Below, piece after piece: positions 56,710-64,000 of a stretch of 64,000 nucleotides of DNA (positions are counted from its first letter, which is position 1; each line of letters starts with the position of its first letter). The position numbers were made by a program, and so were the translations under genes. This DNA is from Eublepharis macularius. Lineage: Eukaryota; Chordata; Lepidosauria; Squamata; Eublepharidae. The stretch is from the NCBI RefSeq assembly GCF_028583425.1, contig NC_072801.1, positions 19,426,001 through 19,490,000 of the forward strand, written 5' to 3'. The notes beneath the pieces were generated by a model. It worked only from the letters and a program-made list of their open reading frames with translations, did not search any database and was not told where the DNA came from.

Positions 56710-56715
56710 AATAAA
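56710..56715 (+). terminator. Poly(A) signal of the unnamed plus-strand gene
   Basis: AATAAA lies only four bases after the TAG of the last predicted exon. The placement supports that exon being real and gives a very short 3' UTR. Confidence 0.6.
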
Positions 56716-56746
56716 AAATCTGTTTTTATAAAGTATTCACATCGTA

Positions 56747-56752
56747 TTTATT
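56747..56752 (-). terminator. Candidate poly(A) signal of TMC7
   Basis: The plus strand reads tttatt, so AATAAA appears on the minus strand about 1.7 kb after the TMC7 stop at 58490. It faces the opposing plus-strand signal about 40 bp away. Confidence 0.45.
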
Positions 56753-58489
56753 AGCATCAATACATATTTTTAACTTTTAAAAATAAACATTTTAAAATAC
56801 TGAAAACAATTTAAGATTTCAAATTTTGCAGTTAACCACGTACCAGAAACTGTGCAAGTATTTGTTTTTTTGAACACTGCATGCCTTTTCAAGTTAATCT
56901 TTCTACAGACTTCCAGTTAGATAAAACAGAAGTAGTGCTGAAACAAAGTCTATGCAAACAAGTCTAAAGTTAGCATTTTAAGAGCAGTACTTCCGAACAT
57001 GCCCTAAAGTATGAAGGGCACAGGCACCAGTGCTTAATGCTTACCCTTGAACATAAGCAGACCAAGGCAACGTGGCTTCCCGAGGACCCAAAAACAAACT
57101 CGGTCGACTTTACAAAAATATACACTGGCACAGGATCCAGCCCTAAGAGCCTTGACCCTCATTTACTTGAGCCTCTGGTCTTTGCAAAGCCAGCTTTCCC
57201 AGAGTGAAATACTCTTAGAAGACCCATAGGTAACACTTGGACTTTAGAAGCTTTGTATGTCGCTAAGGAAAACCAGCCCCAGCAACTCCAGCTCCTCTTC
57301 CTTGCCCCTATCTCACGAAATCCAGTGGCTTAAAAAGCTGTGAACTTTCATGTTGATGCAGAACACCAGCAGCGGTATCCCTGTTTCATACAGCTTGAGC
57401 GTATATCCAGTAAAAGAGATACTCAAAAGTGGTTTCTATACAAGGCGCATGACGGTGAGCCAGACGGCTATGCCTTGTCCTCCGGGGACAAGGCTTCTCA
57501 GCTGAGCTTCAGGCAGCCTTCACATTAGGAAGTTTGTCACCACTCTCCTAAAGGCAGCAATAGGAATGCAGTTTACATATGGGGGTGAGGGGGAGGAACA
57601 TATAAGCTTCCCACCATGCAGAGTCCAAGCAAATGCAGAGTGATCAACTGTTCCTTCAGAATTTATGGGGAAGGCAAACATTGTCGTCTGCCGCCAGCAA
57701 AGCTTGAAGAAGATTGGGGGGCAGAGGTAGCTGCCCACACCTCCTTTGGCTTGTTCTTTGAAGCACTGGTGGGAGATGGAGGCAACACAGTTCCTTCCCT
57801 TGTGCAACCCCAGGCACTTCCAGTGATAGCTCAGGCCTCTTCAGCAGCAAGGCATAGGACTGGAAGAGCTGCACGCACTGGCAGACCCAGCTGGCTGGAT
57901 GTCAAGCAACTGCTATGCACCTCAGTCCATTTCCTAGCCTGCCCAGTGGCATCCAAGTCAGTTTAGACTGGAACAACAGCCACAGTGGGGAAGGTAAGCA
58001 TTTTAAGTTCCTTAAGGCAATTTGCAAGCAAAACCCTTACAAAGAGCATGCTTTTCATAAAAGCTCCTGAAAAACGACCCATGAAAGTTAAGGTACAGCA
58101 GCACAAATACAGCCCTACAATAGTAGAGAGCTTGTGCAAGGTTAGTAACTGAGTTCTGTACAAACAGAAGATAAGGGAAATCCTGCGGAAGAAAACCAAG
58201 GTGTGGCATGCTTGACAGTCCTTCCTTCCCTGAGTTGATCAACAATCTGCTCCAGCCATGAGCATGAGAGGGCTGCAAAGCAATGGGAAACATAACACAC
58301 CCACACCCACGCTTCCACAGGAATGTGCACACAAGCTGGGAAAGCTCACAGACGGTGCATCCTCAACTTTGCAACAATGAGGTTGCAAATTACTTGGTTC
58401 AAGGCACTGCAGGCCCCCTGCTGTTGCGGCACTGCTAACACGGCTCCTTTTGAATGCAGCTCAGGGTATGCCCGGCATCTGCAGGGCCC
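56753..58489 (-). other. Probable TMC7 3' UTR
   Basis: The sequence from the TMC7 stop down to the candidate AATAAA has no other gene signal apart from the degenerate exon copy. It is inferred to be 3' UTR from the absence of a nearer strong poly(A) signal and the absence of recognisable repeats. Confidence 0.4.
57509..57547 (-). pseudogene. Degenerate second copy of the TMC7 terminal exon
   Basis: About 1 kb downstream of the real last exon, a good acceptor (attgctgcctttag) is followed by a 13-codon frame reading ESGDKLPNVKAA then stop, in the same phase. It resembles [12 protein letters not shown] of the true exon, and the flanks above it share short blocks with the flanks of that exon (atataag, a gtcca block, gtgatcaac). 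It is either an old local duplication or a seldom-used alternative last exon. Confidence 0.45.
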
Positions 58490-61400
58490 TCAGCTATGCC
58501 TCTGGGCTTCGGTCAGCTTCCTGATTAAGAAGAGTTTGTCTCGGCTCTCCTAAGGTGGCCATCAGAATAAAAGCACAATTAATGCACAGTTGGGGAAAAT
58601 ATAAGACTTCTATTGCAATGTCCATCCATAAGCTGCCTCTTGTGGAAAAAGCAGAACAATCAGGGCGGTGATCAACAGCAGCTACTTTGCCGTCTATTAA
58701 TGCAGACCAACTGGTAATGTTTGCCTTTCCCTGAACTGTAGGCGCTGACTCATTGGCTCGAGGTACTATATCCCACCCTGGGGGAGCATCTGGGTGGAAA
58801 GGTGGCACAGAAATATTAACATTCTGGTGCAAGCTCTTGGCAGAAGCCGCGGGATAACTGCCAAGTTATGCTTTAATATTTTAGGATCTAGAATAATTAC
58901 ACTTAACATAACTCAGTGTTTTTGACAATGTATAGGTTAAAAATAGCTGTTCCAGGAAGGACATTTCTCCCTGACCCCGCTAATAATTTGACATATTGTA
59001 TCAACCACTCTAATATCAGCAGGATTTGAGTCCCGTGGCACCTTACAGACTAACAAATTTTTCAGGGTGTAAGCTTTCAAGAGAGGCGTGGTGTCTCTCA
59101 CATAACCTGGGGCACTGATAGCATACGGTCTGAGAACGCAGTCCACGTACCCAGACACCCCAACAACGCCCGAGACAACAGGATGTCCTGAGTTGCCCGG
59201 CTGGTGTATTTTTGGCAGAAGACAGAAAGCGCCTGGCCAAGGTTCCTAGGGTATGTCCGTATAGATTTGTCCCTTTATGTGTGGGGGTAATTCTTTTTCA
59301 ATCCTGTATAGTTCTTTCTGGTGTTCCTGAGCAGGGTCTGAGGTTAGTTGTTTGTAGAAAGTAGCACTGAAGAGCTGTTTTTCTCAGATGTCGTCAGGTT
59401 TGTCCATGGGGACAACTGCTCCTTCTTTGTCAGCTTTAATCGTGTCTGGATTATTTTATGAGGCTGTTTACAGCATTTCTTTCAGTGTGGGGGAGGCTGT
59501 GTTGTGGGAGATGTTTCTTGATCACATCCGTTTGAGCTCGGTGAAAAGCCATTCTGTGTAGAGCTCTAATGTGGCATTGAGACCATCAGGGTGGCCCGCG
59601 TAGAGTCTTTCTTCTTCCTGTAGTGTGGGATGGGTGGCAACTGCTGTCGTGTGTTGTCTATTGGAAGGCTTGAGAGATGGCAGTTGATCAGCAAGACTGT
59701 GAATTGTTGTGTTGTGAAGTTGCGCTCTGTCCATCCATGTTCTGTTCTGAAGCTCGATGGAAGTACTCCTTCAGGAGCAGATGGCAAAAAAGGCCTCCAA
59801 ATCACCCAAGAACTTTATCATCTGTGTAGATTCAATGGGGTAGAAATATAGTTCTCATGAAAGAACAGGTTCCTGTGCTGGGCTGAGAGTGTGCTGCACA
59901 AGGCGGACAATATTGTTGGAGGAATTGTTCCTACAGCTTGCAGCATGCGTGAGTCTAGACAGTTTGTCTTTCTGTTTCTTCAGGGAGATGAGTTGTGAGT
60001 TGTAGACAGCTTGCTGGTAACCGGATTGATTCTTTATGGAAATGTCCGGTTCAGAGAGGTGATCTTTGATCTCTTTCTGCTGGCAGTACAAGACACTGAT
60101 CAGATGTTCAAGCAGTTTCTTGGAGAAAGCATGGCACAAATTTCCCCCAGTTTGTAGGAAGTGGTTTGCAGTGGATTTTTTATTTCAATCCCTTAGGTAT
60201 AACATCTAGTCTTTTGCATTTGGTAAGAAAGATATCGGTTTGCGCCTGCACAAGTTTCTTCATGAGGCTGACAGATTTCCATTCCATGCAGCTAAACGTG
60301 GTGCCTTCCAGGAGGGGGGTTTCAGTAACCTAGATGCGTTGTACTATTGTATCTTTACATCCTGACACCTCCCTTTGCTGCATTCCTTCTATCTAATCAA
60401 TCTGCATTGTACCTTTACATCCTGATGCCCTCCTTTGTAACACCCCACTCACCTTTGGGCTGGGATGTAAAGGCTCCGGGATCTCCATTCCTACTTGTGT
60501 CTGAAGAAGGGAGCTCCGACTCCTGAAAGCTTACACCCTGAAAATCTAAGGTGCCACTGGACTCAAGTTCTATTGCAGACCAACACAGTTATCCACCTAA
60601 AACTGTAATATTGGAACATCTGCGCTCACAACTAATGTGGAATAGACAAAAGTGGGGGCATGCACAGTGTCACGCCTCTGATTGGTCAGACAGCTGAGTG
60701 TACCCGACTGCAGTGGACAAGGACATGATTCGAACTTACCATAACTAATTGTTCTCTGAGCTGATTAACAACTCGTTTGTGCGCTCCAGCCAAGGCAATT
60801 AAATAGAACATAATGAGGCTGTAAACAATAAGGATAAAAGGGCACTGTAACTTGAATGCATAACCATGTTTGGAAAAGGCTTCATAGTCAACAATGGAAA
60901 GTAATCCTAAAGTGAAGCTACTTGTGCCACTGGGGACTGGGGCAGCACGTGCGTTTTGTATAGAAGGTGCCAGTTTTAGTCTTTGGCTTGGGAATGGTTT
61001 CAGGACTCTGCTTAGTGGAAGATTAAAGCAGTCCTATTGAAACTGGGCAACACACAAGACTCCTTGCAAGAAAGCCTTTTGAGGCTGGTGTGCTGTCCAG
61101 TTCTTTGGAGCATCAATGCTTGTTGAGAACAAGCCATGAGCCGCAGTCTGAACTAGTCTAGGGCTGTCCATGTACCTAGAAATTCCACGATGGCTCTCTC
61201 TGAAACATTCAGATTGTTTTATCCAGGCTGACTACTTAATAAAGTAGCCTGAATAGCCCACACTGGTCCAAGCTCGTTAGAGCTTGGAAGCTAAGCAGGG
61301 CTGGCCCTGGTTGCTACTTGGATGGGAAACCACCAAGGAAAATTGGGATTGCAGGCAATGGCAAGCCACCTCTGCCCATCTCTTGCCTTGAAAACCCCAT

Positions 61401-63988
61401 GGTCCTCAGCCACCATGAGTCGGTTGTGACTTGATGGCATTATTAACTAAGCACTTGTATATTTGATACTAATCCTAGGTTTGAAAATTCACACCCCTTC
61501 CCCCCAGTCCTGTGGTCTATCCTTGTGCCCCTGAGAAAGCATGAAAATTCAACCAAAATGTATAGTTGCGGGTAAGGATAGAATGATGTGAGTTAAGAGT
61601 GTGCCTTTTCTAGAACTGCCTTGAGTTAGGGTTTCTGCCATCAGTCTATAGAAAGACATTCATGCCAGAAAAGGATAGGAGCAAGACACTCAGCTCTGCT
61701 GAAGGCTGCTACCCCTTTCTCCAGAGGTGAAGCCTGCAAAGAACAGTCAATAGTGACTACCAAGTGAGTGGAAAGGGGCCACCATACACCTTTGCCAGGA
61801 CTCACCAGACAACCATGAAGAAAGGGACGGCAAATGCTTCCGAGCCAACGCTTTTCAGGACCTTCTTCAGCACATCTGGGAACCCGTCGATTGTATGTGC
61901 AATCACATCCCACGAACGAGTAAAATGCACAAAAGGTCCACAAGCTTTTGAAGACTGAATACTGATGGGGAGGAGGTTAGGAAAAGAAGGAAGAAGCCCG
62001 TAAAATAATTGTTATTGACTTTACACACCAACAAAGGATCGCTTTCTGTCTATCAGACAAAACATTACCGTGATGTATCTCCTTTTGAGGGCGGCAAGCA
62101 CATCCAAAAGTCAAGTCTGGTCAGTGCTAGCCAGCACAAAGATGGCAGAGACTAGTCAGTGCAGTGGTTCCCAATGTTGCAGAGCCTGTGGACGCTTCTG
62201 GAATTTTCAGAACAGGATGGGCACTACCACAAAACAGCTGCACTGGGAGGTTGGAGCCAATAACAAAATGTAAGGCAGGAGGTTCAAAGTCATGTCTTAT
62301 CCTGTAATGAGGTCAGCTGTTTCCAAGCAGTTGCTCCTTTTGGACAAAAAGAGATGCCTTCTGGACTCCTCAGAAGCACCTCCTGCTCCAGTGAGGTGGA
62401 GGAAAATTGGGATAGGCTTTTTGCCCGGGGAAGAAGGACGTGGGTGCTGGGAAACAAATCTGTAGGCACCATGTTGGGGTGGATCACTGAGACCAATTAT
62501 GGCATACAGGGATGCAAATCACTTGGTTCAGTCTGTCATTATACCTAAGTATACTGATCTTCTGACACTCAAACAAATGTTGACGGACTGAGTGAAAGAC
62601 TGATGCACTGTCAATTCTTTTCTCTTCTACAGTAATAAAAAGTAGCACATAAGGACAAGTGAACTAAAAAGTCAGGAATACAACAGGCCTACTTACTGTG
62701 TCATGCTGAGTCCCAACGGAATGAAAGCCAATATCAAGCCGATCAAGAGCACCACCAGGAAGAAAAAGTTGGAGCTTGACGCTCTGAAAGGCCGCGCAGA
62801 AGGCTTGCATGTGTGCATCAAACTTATCTGGAGAGGATGAAAGAGCAAACTCTCTCAGTCCAAGCGCCACAATATTGATCCCAGGCCCTAAGAAAGACTT
62901 CGGCTTCTTTTCCGAATCCCTTGATCAGCAGAGGAGCTTAATAAATGGGAAAACACCAAGTGCTCACCTGCTGACCTCAGTGGCCTGCCAGTAAGCCCCG
63001 AGCATTTGCCACTCAAAACTGGAAAAAAGGTCCAATGGGCCTTCTGTTTCTTATCCTCAGCTCTAATTTCCTCCCTTGTCATTCTCTTCTTCCACTGCAG
63101 CTTCTGATCACAGTTCCTAAAAGTACTCAAGTTTGACGATTTAAGGCCTTGCACTTCCAATCAAGGATCCTGAAACTATTTTCCAGAAATGATAACAGTC
63201 TGCTACAGAAGAAACCGGAGGAGGTTTCAAGGTAAATACTCTTGGATTGTCCACAGGTCATAGCATCTCTCTACTATCAGCACCATCTACCTCTGAGCTA
63301 ACAGTCTACCAGTTGTTTATGTGATCTTTCAGCTTTTCAAGGAAGTTTGATTTAGCCTCCAACTCATCTTTGAATCAGAGGATCGAACAAGTCACGTGGT
63401 CACCATCTCACCAATCATGTGAGTGTTTATGGATGGATTTCACAAATGCTTTCTCTCTCTCTCTCTCACACACACCCCGTGCAAGTTTTCCCCCCATCCC
63501 CTTACGAAATGCACAGGTGACTCCATTCAAAAGACATGGGTCCAACACGCCTTCTGCACTATAACCATCACACTGGCAGCCATAGGAAAACACAAGCTTT
63601 TCTGCTTGTATAGGGGATGGGCGCTGAAAGCACATCTGACTGTTCTGCAAAACAGTTTCATGCAGGTTTCACCCATATAAGGCAAGAAGGAAAAAAAGAA
63701 AAGAAATACCCTGCACAAAATAATGATGGTTGTGTGACTGGGGTTTTGTTTCATTTTTTAAACTTTCCATGAGAATTCAGTGCAGGATGAAAAATTTGGG
63801 GTTTTGTTTTCCATTTGTCAAACAAACAGTGCACCCAGTTCTTACTGCACAGATACCTTTTTGACATAAAAGACAATGAAATATTTTATTGTTGCAATCA
63901 CAGGGAGAAGTGGACAATAGAAAGTTCCAATCCAGCAGATGGTTTGCCCATAAACAATTTCCAAAACGTTGTCAGGAATAGCAAACTC
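58490..63988 (-). CDS. TMC7: TMC7 C-terminal part: transmembrane channel-like protein, last 5 coding exons
   Basis: Exons in transcript order: 63988-63857, 62827-62697, 61961-61806, 60818-60740, 58549-58490. Phases agree and encode the last 185 residues; earlier exons lie beyond the window's right edge. The first exon begins [16 protein letters not shown], a late part of the TMC fold, followed by the hydrophobic stretch [16 protein letters not shown]. The second holds [13 protein letters not shown] and a transmembrane helix ([15 protein letters not shown]). The third starts near SSKACGPF and ends [12 protein letters not shown], the fourth is a final helix ([15 protein letters not shown]), and the fifth is a charged tail ([16 protein letters not shown]). 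TMC proteins are multi-pass membrane proteins; TMC1/2 are parts of the hair-cell mechanotransduction channel, and the role of TMC7 is less clear. TMC7 is preferred over TMC5 by sequence recall and by its position next to COQ7. Confidence 0.9.
59018..60590 (-). mobile_element. Penelope-like retroelement fragment with inverted terminal copies
   Basis: The minus strand holds coding remnants typical of the Penelope N-terminal/RT region, such as [15 protein letters not shown] and [11 protein letters not shown] (family form ADKGGAIVV). About 60 bp at 59021-59082 (gggtgtaagctttcaaga) is repeated inverted at 60521-60571. It is a broken copy inside the last TMC7 intron. Confidence 0.7.
61253..61443 (+). 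mobile_element. 5S-rRNA-derived SINE, divergent
   Basis: Head gagcttggaagctaagcagg and tttggatggg-like box, body aggcaatggcaagccacctc, tail ttgtgacttgatggca. It lies in a TMC7 intron. Confidence 0.7.
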
Positions 63989-64000
63989 CTGCAAGCCGCA

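Noticed and set aside
61253-61443. 5S rRNA gene
   Set aside because: Only the internal promoter-like part resembles 5S rRNA. The 3' half is a shared SINE body found in four other copies.

Overview
The window is vertebrate nuclear DNA, most likely from a squamate reptile (lizard or gecko). The basis is the repeat set: Sauria-type tRNA SINEs, 5S-rRNA-derived SINEs, CR1/L3-type LINE tails, Penelope-like elements and many short foldback DNA transposons. The gene order also fits: TMC7, COQ7 and ITPRIPL2 lie on one strand in the same order as I recall for human 16p12.3. There is no prokaryotic or CRISPR content. Genes are multi-exon, so each was assembled by joining conserved coding blocks at splice sites whose reading phases agree.

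Layout from right to left (minus-strand transcription). The last five coding exons of TMC7 lie at 63988-58490, and a degenerate second copy of the terminal exon lies about 1 kb further on. COQ7 has six coding exons (44031-36837) encoding 224 residues with all six di-iron ligands. A complete NOTUM-family gene (NOTUM2, 31414-22271) has eleven coding exons, 457 residues and an intact Ser-Asp-His triad. It sits between COQ7 and ITPRIPL2, where I recall no such gene in mammals. ITPRIPL2 is a single-exon gene at 16362-14911 with a strong CpG island; a long 3' UTR may reach about 8.6 kb. On the plus strand, an eleven-exon gene that I cannot name runs from 44982 to 56706 (763 residues predicted). It is divergent from COQ7 across one CpG island and meets TMC7 tail to tail, with the two poly(A) signals about 40 bp apart.

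The remainder is repeat-rich intergenic or intronic sequence. The most striking family is a foldback hAT-type MITE of about 225-320 bp present in eight copies, every one with a recognisable 8-bp target-site duplication. Other notable elements are two 88-bp Harbinger-like MITEs flanked by TAA/TTA, a hAT-type element inserted into a 5S-SINE, a 187-bp near-perfect palindrome, and a Penelope-like element with inverted terminal copies.

The genes have no operon-like relation. Their products act separately: ubiquinone synthesis in mitochondria (COQ7), extracellular Wnt deacylation (NOTUM family), a membrane channel-like protein (TMC7) and a membrane Mab-21-like protein (ITPRIPL2). The most novel items are the intact NOTUM paralogue and the unnamed gene divergent from COQ7.
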